Shown: in pieces, positions 28,445 to 36,171 of the stretch
How the letters are laid out: every line of letters begins with the position of its first letter
How positions within the stretch are numbered: position 1 is the stretch's first letter
NCBI RefSeq assembly: GCF_004298475.1
Contig: NZ_SCRP01000012.1
Location: 1-64,000 of the forward strand
Reading direction: 5' to 3'
DNA from: Paraburkholderia sp.
GTDB lineage: Bacteria; Pseudomonadota; Gammaproteobacteria; Burkholderiales; Burkholderiaceae
DNA: 64,000 nucleotides
Made by a program: the position numbers and the translations under genes
Notes under the pieces: generated by a model
What the model was told of the DNA's origin: nothing
The model's input: the letters and a program-made list of their open reading frames with translations, nothing else
Databases searched by the model: none

Positions 28445-29560
28445 ATGACCACGACTGCCAGTTTTCACATCGGGTATACGCGATATCTCGGTCCCGAAGG
28501 CGAGCCCGTGCAGCCCTTGCCGGCCTTTGCGCAAGAACCCGAGGCGCTGATTTCCCTCTATCGCGCGATGGTGCTGACCCGCGCGTTCGATACCAAAGCC
28601 GTTGCGCTGCAACGCACCGGCAAGCTCGGTACGTTTGCGTCGTCGGTGGGGCAGGAGGCGATCGGCGTGGGCGTCGCGAGCGCGATGCAGGCCGACGACG
28701 TGCTGTTCCCTTCGTACCGCGATCATGCGGCGCAATTGCTGCGCGGCGTCACGATGACGGAAAGCCTGCTCTATTGGGGCGGCGACGAACGCGGCAGCGA
28801 CTTCAGCGTGCCGCGACTCGACTTTCCGAATTGCGTCCCCATCGGTACGCAGGTGTGCCATGCCGCCGGTGCGGCCTACGCGTTCAAGCTGCGCGGCGAG
28901 CCGCGCGTCGCCGTTGCGATCTTCGGCGATGGCGGCACGTCGAAAGGCGACTTCTACGAAGCGATGAACATGGCGGGCGTCTGGCAGGCGCCGGTCGTGC
29001 TCGTCATCAACAACAACCAGTGGGCGATCTCGGTGCCGCGCAGCACGCAGAGCGCGGCGCAGACGCTTGCGCAGAAGGCGGTCGCGGCCGGCATCGACGG
29101 CTTGCAGGTCGACGGCAACGATGTCATCGCCGTGCATCAGGCGATGCATGCGGCGCTCGCGAAAGCGCGGCGAGGCGACGGCCCGACGCTGATCGAAGCG
29201 CTCAGTTATCGACTCGGCGATCATACGACGGCCGACGATGCAACACGCTATCGCGACTCCGATGAAATTCAGAAGCAATGGGAATACGAGCCGCTGCTGC
29301 GTTTGCGCAAGTATCTGATGCGGATGAACGTCTGGAACAAGGCGCAGGACGAGCAGCTCGGCAAGGCGTGTCACGCACAGGTCGAAGCAGCCGTCGAAGC
29401 GTATCTCGCGGTCCCGCCGCCCGATACATCCGCGATGTTCGATCACTTGTACGAGACCCTGCCGCATGCAATGCGTGAGCAACTTGAAAGCGCGCAGCGA
29501 TTCGCGCCGATAGCGGGCCACGGCCGGAACGGCCGGAATGGGAGCAACGGCCATGGCTGA
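28445..29560 (+). CDS. pdhA: 2-oxoacid dehydrogenase E1 component, alpha subunit
   Basis: A 371-aa thiamine-diphosphate enzyme subunit, first gene of an E1a-E1b-E2 operon. The ThDP motif is GDGGTSKGDF...NNNQWAIS, and the phosphorylation-loop equivalent is YRLGDHTTADDATRYR. Overall it resembles the acetyl-transferring pyruvate dehydrogenase alpha subunit of Gram-positive-type complexes; acetoin or branched-chain substrates are also possible. The C terminus has an unusual Gly/Asn/His-rich tail (GHGRNGRNGSNGHG). The stop overlaps the start of the next gene by 8 bases (ATGGCTGA), pointing to coupled translation. In other Burkholderia such operons occur with universal stress genes and respond to low oxygen. 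Confidence 0.93.
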   Translation: MTTTASFHIGYTRYLGPEGEPVQPLPAFAQEPEALISLYRAMVLTRAFDTKAVALQRTGKLGTFASSVGQEAIGVGVASAMQADDVLFPSYRDHAAQLLRGVTMTESLLYWGGDERGSDFSVPRLDFPNCVPIGTQVCHAAGAAYAFKLRGEPRVAVAIFGDGGTSKGDFYEAMNMAGVWQAPVVLVINNNQWAISVPRSTQSAAQTLAQKAVAAGIDGLQVDGNDVIAVHQAMHAALAKARRGDGPTLIEALSYRLGDHTTADDATRYRDSDEIQKQWEYEPLLRLRKYLMRMNVWNKAQDEQLGKACHAQVEAAVEAYLAVPPPDTSAMFDHLYETLPHAMREQLESAQRFAPIAGHGRNGRNGSNGHG

Positions 29561-30533
29561 TCTGAACATGATCGACGCGCTCAATCTGGCGCTCGCATAC
29601 GAACTCGAACACGATCCCGACGTCGTGCTGCTCGGCGAGGACATCGGCGTGAATGGCGGCGTGTTTCGCGCGACGGTCGGCCTGCAGGCACGCTTCGGCG
29701 CGCAACGCGTGCTCGATACGCCGCTCGCTGAAACAGCGCTTGCGGGCACGGCAATCGGCATGGCGGCGATGGGACTGAAGCCCGTCGTCGAGATCCAGTT
29801 CAGCGGGTTTCTGTACCCGGTGATCGATCACGTGCTCAATCATGCGTCGCGTCTGAGGAATCGGACGCGCGGACGCCTCAGCTGTCCGCTTGTGATCCGC
29901 GCGCCGTGCGGGGCAGGCATCCACGCACCCGAGCATCACTCCGAAAGCCCCGAAGCGCTGTTCGCGCATATTCCAGGCTTACGCGTTGTCACGCCTTCTT
30001 CGCCGGCGCGCGCATACGGGTTGTTGCTGGCCGCGATTCGCGATCCCGATCCGGTGATCTTCTTCGAACCGACGCGCCTCTATCGCCTGTTCCGGCAGAC
30101 AGTGGATGACGACGGCGAAGCGCTGCCGCTCGACACCTGCTTCACACTTCGTGACGGCCCGGATGCGACGCTGGTGAGCTGGGGTGGCGCCGTGCAGGAT
30201 GCATTGGGCGCCGCCGATCTGCTCGCGCAGGACGGCGTGATGGTCGAAGTGATCGACGTCGCGACGCTCAAGCCGATCGACATGAACACGATTCTCACGT
30301 CGGTGGCGAAGACGGGCCGCTGCGTGATCGTGCACGAGGGCTCGCGCACGGGCGGCATTGGCGCGGAGATCGCCGCCGGTATCGCCGAGCGCGGACTTTA
30401 TTCGCTGCTCGCGCCTGTGCAGCGCGTGACCGGCTACGACGTCGTCGTGCCCCTTTACCGGCTCGAGAATCAATACATGCCAGGTGCCTCGCGCATCGTC
30501 GCTGCGGTGAAGCAAGCTCTGGAGGCATCGTAA
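29553..30533 (+). CDS. pdhB: 2-oxoacid dehydrogenase E1 component, beta subunit
   Basis: A 326-aa partner of the alpha subunit. The motifs LLGEDIGVNGGVFRAT, VLDTPLAETALAGTAIGMAAMG and VEIQFSGFLYPVIDH are typical of transketolase pyrimidine-binding domains. The transketolase C-terminal domain follows from about residue 190 (DATLVSWGGAVQDAL, VIVHEGSRTGGIGAE). The start ATG overlaps the alpha-subunit stop. A GGAGG near its own 3' end serves the E2 gene four bases downstream. Confidence 0.94.
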   Translation: MADLNMIDALNLALAYELEHDPDVVLLGEDIGVNGGVFRATVGLQARFGAQRVLDTPLAETALAGTAIGMAAMGLKPVVEIQFSGFLYPVIDHVLNHASRLRNRTRGRLSCPLVIRAPCGAGIHAPEHHSESPEALFAHIPGLRVVTPSSPARAYGLLLAAIRDPDPVIFFEPTRLYRLFRQTVDDDGEALPLDTCFTLRDGPDATLVSWGGAVQDALGAADLLAQDGVMVEVIDVATLKPIDMNTILTSVAKTGRCVIVHEGSRTGGIGAEIAAGIAERGLYSLLAPVQRVTGYDVVVPLYRLENQYMPGASRIVAAVKQALEAS

Positions 30534-30537
30534 AGCC

Positions 30538-31656
30538 ATGAAAATCTTCAAACTGCCCGATCTGGGCGAAGGCTTGCAGGAAGCGGAGATCGTCGAGTGG
30601 CATGTAAGCGATGGCGATGAAGTCGGCGCGGATCAACCGCTGCTGTCGGTCGAAACGGCGAAGGCGATCGTCGATATTCCGTCGCCGCAATCCGGTCGCG
30701 TCGCGAAGCGGTTCGGACAGGTGGGCGATATCGTGCATCTGGGCGCGCCGCTCGTCGCGTTCGAAGGCGAGGGCGATGATGCAGACGCGGGCACTGTCGT
30801 CGGCCATATGGAAGTCGGCCGGCATGTCATGCACGAAGCGTCTGCGTTGGCTGGCGCGGGCGAGGGGGGAGGCGCGGGCGGCGCCGTGATCAGGGCGATT
30901 CCGGCGGCGCGCGCGCTTGCGCGCAAGCTGGATGTCGATCTGTCGATGGTGACGCCGTCCGGCCCGGAAGGCGTCATCACGACGGCTGACGTGCAGCGCC
31001 TCGCGAAGATGCTTGGCGAAGTCGGTCCGCCCGAAGTGCTGCGTGGCGTGCGGCGTGCGATGGCGCGCAACATGGCGCGCGCGCAAAGCGAAGTGGCCGC
31101 CGCTACCGTGATCGACGATGCCGACATTCACGCGTGGCCGCCGCACACCGACGTGACGATCCGGCTGATCCGTGCGCTGGTCGCGGGCTGCCGTGCGGAG
31201 CCGGGACTGAACGCATGGTTCGATGGACATACGGGGCGGCGTCACGTACTTGAGAAGATCGATCTCGGCATTGCCGTCGATCTGCCCGATGGGCTTTTCG
31301 TACCCGTGCTGCGCGATGTCGCGCATCGTGACGCGGCGGATCTGCGCGGCGGTCTCGACCGGATGCGCGCCGATATCCGCGCACGCAAGATTCCGCCGGA
31401 AGAGATGCGCGGCAACACGATCACGCTGTCGAACTTCGGGATGATTTCGGGGAAGTACGCGGCGCCCATCGTCGTGCCGCCGACCGTCGCGATCCTCGGT
31501 GCGGGGCGCATCCATGAACAGGTGGTCGCGGAACACGGCGCGCCTGCTATTCACCGGATCTTGCCGCTCAGCCTGACGTTCGATCACCGCGTCGTGACGG
31601 GCGGCGAAGCCGCGCGTTTCCTGGCGGCGACGATCGCGGATCTGCAGCGCGCGTGA
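30538..31656 (+). CDS. pdhC: 2-oxoacid dehydrogenase E2 component (dihydrolipoyl acyltransferase)
   Basis: A 372-aa core enzyme with one lipoyl domain at the N terminus (lipoyl-Lys in VETAKAIVDIP, residue ~43). A hinge follows, then a peripheral-subunit-binding domain (AIPAARALARKLDVDLSMV, ~residues 120-155). The catalytic domain holds LTFDHRVVTGGEAARF, with the active His and Asp-His-Arg motif. It is shorter than usual E2 proteins (400-550 aa) because it has only one lipoyl domain. No dihydrolipoamide dehydrogenase gene follows in the operon, so E3 must come from elsewhere in the genome. Confidence 0.93.
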   Translation: MKIFKLPDLGEGLQEAEIVEWHVSDGDEVGADQPLLSVETAKAIVDIPSPQSGRVAKRFGQVGDIVHLGAPLVAFEGEGDDADAGTVVGHMEVGRHVMHEASALAGAGEGGGAGGAVIRAIPAARALARKLDVDLSMVTPSGPEGVITTADVQRLAKMLGEVGPPEVLRGVRRAMARNMARAQSEVAAATVIDDADIHAWPPHTDVTIRLIRALVAGCRAEPGLNAWFDGHTGRRHVLEKIDLGIAVDLPDGLFVPVLRDVAHRDAADLRGGLDRMRADIRARKIPPEEMRGNTITLSNFGMISGKYAAPIVVPPTVAILGAGRIHEQVVAEHGAPAIHRILPLSLTFDHRVVTGGEAARFLAATIADLQRA

Positions 31657-31985
31657 CAGCCGCTCACCTCATCAATGCATAGGCGCTGGCAGCGAGCGTT
31701 TGGCCGCCCGCAAGACTGCGTGACTGAAAACCCGATCGCCGGCTTCGACTGCCTCGCAGTTGGATGTGCATGCATGGTTCGGGAAGCGCGCTGTTGCCGC
31801 CGCCGCTGCCGTCAACGGGGGTCATTGAACATCGATACGGGGATGGCCGACAGTCCGCAAAACGCGGCGCTGTTCAGTGGTTAGCGTGGCCACGAATAGC
31901 CGGCGGTCGTGACAGCGCGTATCACTCAAATCGGCCAGGCGGACTATCATGATAGAAGCTGTATTCATTAGCGCAGGAGCAGATC
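31657..31985. other. Intergenic gap between E2 and the universal stress gene
   Basis: 329 bases with no supported gene. Just before the stress gene stands a perfect 12-bp palindrome CTATCATGATAG (31944-31955), 31 bases ahead of the ATG. It could be a regulator site; I know no regulator with this exact consensus. Confidence 0.5.
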
Positions 31986-32438
31986 ATGCAGAACGTGCTG
32001 GTCGGTTATGACGGTTCGGCGTCCGCGCAATACGCCGTTGCTTTCGCGGTCGATCTCGCAAGGCGTTTCGACGCGCGCTTGCATGTGCTCGTCGTCGCAC
32101 GCACGCCGGACTGGGGGGCAATCGAAGTCGAGCGAAAAAGTCTGATCGAGTTCGAAGTGCGCCATGCCAACGAGATCCTCGACGAAATCAAGGCAAAGCT
32201 CGCCGCTTCGATCGAGGCCGTGACGTTCGATCTCGTGGTCGGCCCGCCAGCGAAGGAAATCGTGCTGTACGCGGAGCGGCATGCTATCGACCATCTCGTG
32301 GTGGGGCATCGCGGACATACGCCGTTCGATCGCTGGCTGATCGGCTCGGTCGCCCGCCAGGTTCTCGCCTACGCGCCGTGCGCGGTCACCATCGTGCGCG
32401 ATCCGGCGATGATGAAAAAATCGCGGCACGAGAACTGA
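31986..32438 (+). CDS. Universal stress protein, UspA family
   Basis: A 150-aa single-domain protein starting MQNVLVGYDGSASAQYAV. The ATP-binding signature G-x2-G-x9-G-S is intact in GHRGHTPFDRWLIGS, so it should be a nucleotide-binding type. An AGGAG site precedes the ATG by six bases. It follows the dehydrogenase operon on the same strand with its own upstream palindrome. A link to growth arrest and oxygen limitation is inferred from family and context. Confidence 0.92.
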   Translation: MQNVLVGYDGSASAQYAVAFAVDLARRFDARLHVLVVARTPDWGAIEVERKSLIEFEVRHANEILDEIKAKLAASIEAVTFDLVVGPPAKEIVLYAERHAIDHLVVGHRGHTPFDRWLIGSVARQVLAYAPCAVTIVRDPAMMKKSRHEN

Positions 32439-33387
32439 GCACCATCGGCATAAGATCGGCTGGTTGAATCCGCCGTCATTATCTGGATCTGATGACGGCC
32501 TCACATCTTGCCGACGCTCGTGATTATTCTCGCCGCGCTCGCGGCATCTCTTTCGAAGTTGATCCCCGCAATCGGCGAATGTTGATTGCGGTTCCGATGC
32601 CGCCTGAGCAGCAGGACCGCGATTCAGGCCAGCGCACTTAGGTGCAGACCTTGTCGTGAATGAGGCGCGTGTGAGTGTGCAGACTGTCGCGGCTGAATCG
32701 GCGTGTGCGGTCGGGGCGCCTGCGGGATCTGCGACGGTTGCAGCCCGTATCGACGCACAAATGGAAAGGCGAAGGCCCCACGCTGTCGAGGAAGGTTGTG
32801 GGGCCTTCTGGATCGCTGCTGTTTTTATTCAAGACCGCGGCGACCTGTAGATAAGTGTATCGATGCCGAACCGAAATGATCTTGAGGATTCTCAATTTAT
32901 GTACCGTGGCGTCTGTGGCGGAATCGCGCAGTGGCGCCGCACGACGCCTGGTTACGACGCGAAGTCTATACGGATACTCCCGGTTCAAATCCATCGAACA
33001 CAAGCATGACTGGATGACGCTGTTTTAACTGGCCAATCGGCGAGCGATCAGTCAGCTTTCTAAATCCTTTCAAACATCGGCAGGTTTCAGGAATCGGGCA
33101 TGCTGCTATCAGACTAGTTAGTGTGCCCAATGTCTGGACCGGGCCTTGACACAGTCCGATGATTCGCTTCGCTTGCTGGCGGGCCGCCAAATCCCGGCCG
33201 GATGGCGCGTAGGCAAAATGGAGCCGGTACTGCAATCGCCACTGCAATCGCCCGAAACCTGCGGCGAGTCGTAAACACCGTGGCCATGCCGTTCGCCGTT
33301 CAGGCGAACATGTTGTGGCATGATTCCAAACTCTGTATCTGCTATTTCGTCCGGTTCGTATATCGCGCAGCGAAACAAGGTGGACAG
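32439..33387. other. Long gap before the efflux operon, with one strong hairpin
   Basis: About 950 bases with no convincing gene on either strand. A perfect 11-bp stem lies at 32771-32781 and 32798-32808 (GAAGGCCCCAC arms, 16-base loop), with TTTTTATT ten bases later, so it may be a weak terminator or an untranslated-RNA element. The gap should include the promoter of the efflux operon. Confidence 0.55.
32771..32808. repeat. Perfect 11-bp inverted repeat in the 32.4-33.4 kb gap
   Basis: Arms GAAGGCCCCAC (32771-32781) and GTGGGGCCTTC (32798-32808), with a 16-base loop. It is a strong RNA stem. The nearest T-run is at 32819-32826, too far for a textbook terminator. Confidence 0.6.
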
Positions 33388-34965
33388 ATGATTGATGACG
33401 CCAACCGTGGTTTCAGTCGCAGCCGCTTGCGCTGGCATTCGCACAGTGCGTCTCGCCGCCATGCAGCCTGTGCGACGGTCGCGCGTGTTGCAGGGGTCAC
33501 TGTCCTGATCGCCTTCTCCGGCTGCACGGTGGGTCCGAATTACCATACGCCCGCGCCGCCCGCCACCAACACCTACACACCCACGCCGCTGCCCGATCAG
33601 ACGGCCTCGTCGCCGGGCGCATCGGGCGTGCCGCAACAGTTCGTCGCCGGTCTCGACATTCCCGCCCAGTGGTGGACGCTTTTTCATTGCGCGCCGCTCG
33701 ACACGCTGATCCGCGAAGCGCTCGCCAACAGCGCCAACGTCGCCGCGGCGCAAGCGGCGCTCAGGCAGGCCGGCGAGAATCTTCGCGCGCAAATGGGCAC
33801 CACGCTGTATCCGTCCGTCGATGCAAAGGCGAATGCGACGCGCGAGAAGTTCAGCGGCGTCACTTTCGGTCAGCCGCAACTCACGGAGCTTTTGAACCTC
33901 TACAACGCATCGGTGAACGTGTCGTACAACCTCGATGTGTTCGGCGGAGGAAGGCGCGAGCTCGAATCGTTGCGCTCGCAGGTCGATTTCCAGGGCTTTC
34001 AGTTGCAGGCTGCCTATCTCGCGTTGTCCGCAAACATCGTGACAGCGGCCATCAAGGAAGCCTCGCTGCGCGAGCAGATCGAAGCGACCGGGCACATCGC
34101 CGACGACGAAGACGCGCAGCTCGGCATATTGCGCCAGCAGCTCGCGCTAGGCGGCGTGAGCCGCGTCGCCGTGCTTTCGCAGGAAACGCTCGTGGCCCAG
34201 ACCCGCGCGACGTTGCCGCCGTTGCGTCAGTCGCTCGACCAGACGCGTCACCAGCTCGCGGTCCTGGCGGGCAAGCCGCCGAGCGATACGGACGTGCCCG
34301 AGTTCAGGATGTCGATGTTCACACTGCCGCAGACGTTGCCGGTCAGCGTGCCGTCGTCGCTCGTGCGGCAGCGACCCGATATTCTCGCCGCCGACGCCAC
34401 GCTGCATCAGGCGAGCGCCCAGGTCGGCGTCGCGACCGCAAACATGTATCCGCAGCTCACGCTCTCAGCGAATTATGGCCCGGAGGCGTTGACGCCCGCG
34501 GGCCTTTTCAGGTCTGCCGACATGATCTGGAGCATCGGCGCAGGCCTCACGCAGCCGATTTTTCACGGTGGCCAGTTAAGTGCGCAAAAGCGCGCAGCAG
34601 AAGCGGCATTCGATCAGGCCAATGCGCAATACCGGCAAACCGTGCTGCTGGCGTTTCAGAATGTCGCCGATACGTTGCGCGCGCTACAACACGATGCAAC
34701 CGGTCTGAACGCGCAAACGCAAGCATGGCGCGCGGCCGGCGGTGCGCTCGAACTGACGCACGGCCAGTTTCGCGTCGGCGGCGTCAGTTATCTGGCGCTG
34801 CTCGATGCACAGCGTCAATACCAGCAGACCGTCGTGAATCTCACGCAGGCGCAAGCCGCGCGCTACGCGGATACGGCGGCGCTGTTCCAGGCGCTCGGTG
34901 GCGGCTGGTGGAACGATACGGCGACGAGCGCGGCAGCACAGCCCACATCGGCCATGCCGAAGTGA
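33388..34965 (+). CDS. RND efflux outer-membrane factor, NodT/OprM-type lipoprotein (operon 1)
   Basis: A 525-aa TolC-like protein, first gene of an efflux operon. The signal sequence ends in a lipobox (VTVLIAFSGC), so the protein is lipid-anchored. Two repeated OEP halves follow (SANVAAAQAALRQAGENLRAQ... and LVRQRPDILAADATLHQASAQVGVATA), the signature of NodT-type factors. The ATG at 33388 has an AAGGTGG site; the frame is open upstream to 33202 but without family features. It forms the exit duct for the adaptor and permease encoded next. Confidence 0.93.
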   Translation: MIDDANRGFSRSRLRWHSHSASRRHAACATVARVAGVTVLIAFSGCTVGPNYHTPAPPATNTYTPTPLPDQTASSPGASGVPQQFVAGLDIPAQWWTLFHCAPLDTLIREALANSANVAAAQAALRQAGENLRAQMGTTLYPSVDAKANATREKFSGVTFGQPQLTELLNLYNASVNVSYNLDVFGGGRRELESLRSQVDFQGFQLQAAYLALSANIVTAAIKEASLREQIEATGHIADDEDAQLGILRQQLALGGVSRVAVLSQETLVAQTRATLPPLRQSLDQTRHQLAVLAGKPPSDTDVPEFRMSMFTLPQTLPVSVPSSLVRQRPDILAADATLHQASAQVGVATANMYPQLTLSANYGPEALTPAGLFRSADMIWSIGAGLTQPIFHGGQLSAQKRAAEAAFDQANAQYRQTVLLAFQNVADTLRALQHDATGLNAQTQAWRAAGGALELTHGQFRVGGVSYLALLDAQRQYQQTVVNLTQAQAARYADTAALFQALGGGWWNDTATSAAAQPTSAMPK

Positions 34966-35008
34966 ATCCTGCCCCATGCAGAGCGGTTTGCCCTGCAAGG
35001 ACATGACG

Positions 35009-36160
35009 ATGACGACGAAAAAACCGATGGCGAAGCGGATGATCATCATGCTGTTCTGCGTGGGCTTGCTGCTGGCCGCGCTGTTCGGCTTCAATCTGTT
35101 CCGGGCGCACATGATCAGGAAGTTCATGGCGAGCAACACTGCGCCGCCCGCCACCGTCACGGCCGCTGTCGCCGGCTATCAGACATGGCAGCCGCAGCTT
35201 GCCGCCGTGGGCAGCCTGCGCGCGGTGCGCGGCGTCGACGTGACGACGGAAGTGGCCGGGCTCGTGCGCGAGATCGTGTTCATCTCGGGCCAGGACGTGA
35301 AGGCGGGCCAGGTGCTCGTGCGCCTGAATGACGATTCGGACCGCGCGCAACTCGCATCGCTGCAAGCTGCGGCTGAACTTGCGAAAACGGTCTACACGCG
35401 CGACAAGGCGCAGTTCGGCATTCAGGCGATTGCCAGGGCGCAGCTCGATGCCGACGCGGCCGACCTTAAAAGCAAAAGAGCCCAGGTCGATCAACAGGCC
35501 GCGCTCGTCGAAAAGAAAACGATTCGCGCGCCGTTCGCGGGACGCGTCGGCATCACGACAGTTAATCCCGGCCAGTACATCAACCCGGGCGATGCCATCG
35601 TGACGCTGCAAGCCATCGACCCGATCTACGCAGACTTCTTTCTGCCGCAAAGGCAACTCGGGCAATTGCACGTCGGCCAGACCATTGCTGTCGATACGGA
35701 TGCGTTCGGCAACCGCGCCTTCGACGGCAAGATCCGGTCGATCAATCCGCGCGTGGACAGCGCGACGCGCAATGTTCAAATCGAGGCGACCGTCGACAAT
35801 CGCGAGCGCAAGCTATTGCCCGGCATGTATGCGAACGTGAAGGTCGATGCGGGCAGCGTGCAGCGCTATCTGACCTTGCCGCAAACGGCGATCACCTATA
35901 ACCCGTATGGCGCGACCGTGTTCATCGTGAAGCCCGGTGAGCGAAAGAATGCACAAGGTAAGATCATGCCCGTCGCGCAACAGGTGTTCGTCACGCCAGG
36001 CCCGACGCGTGGCGACCAGGTCGCGATTCTCAAGGGCATCAGCGAAGGTACGCAGGTCGTAACGAGCGGTCAGTTGAAGCTGAAAAACGGCACGCCGCTG
36101 GTGATCGATAATCGCGTGCAGCCTGCGAATAACCCGAATCCGACGCCTCAGGAACAATAG
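35009..36160 (+). CDS. RND periplasmic adaptor (HlyD/MexE-like, operon 1)
   Basis: A 383-aa membrane-fusion protein. An N-terminal anchor helix (MIIMLFCVGLLLAALFGFNLF) leads into the lipoyl/barrel-sandwich domain (AVGSLRAVRGVDVTTEVAGLV ... IRAPFAGRVGITTVNPGQY). Alpha-helical hairpin and beta-barrel domains follow. It sits 43 bases after the outer-membrane gene and 11 before the permease. The ATG at 35009 is preferred over 35003 by spacing to AAGGA. Confidence 0.92.
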   Translation: MTTKKPMAKRMIIMLFCVGLLLAALFGFNLFRAHMIRKFMASNTAPPATVTAAVAGYQTWQPQLAAVGSLRAVRGVDVTTEVAGLVREIVFISGQDVKAGQVLVRLNDDSDRAQLASLQAAAELAKTVYTRDKAQFGIQAIARAQLDADAADLKSKRAQVDQQAALVEKKTIRAPFAGRVGITTVNPGQYINPGDAIVTLQAIDPIYADFFLPQRQLGQLHVGQTIAVDTDAFGNRAFDGKIRSINPRVDSATRNVQIEATVDNRERKLLPGMYANVKVDAGSVQRYLTLPQTAITYNPYGATVFIVKPGERKNAQGKIMPVAQQVFVTPGPTRGDQVAILKGISEGTQVVTSGQLKLKNGTPLVIDNRVQPANNPNPTPQEQ

Positions 36161-36171
36161 AGGGCCGTGCG

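Noticed and set aside
28280-29761. A ~490-codon minus-strand frame across the E1 alpha gene
   Set aside because: Shadow of the E1 alpha coding frame; no motif and no ribosome site.
32638-33003. A 121-codon minus-strand frame in the 32.4-33.4 kb gap
   Set aside because: Arg/Ser/Thr-rich random-looking sequence running through the hairpin; no start signal.
32960-33005. tRNA-like T-loop (GGTTCAAATCC)
   Set aside because: The T-arm stem does not pair beyond two bases and no acceptor or anticodon stem can be formed.
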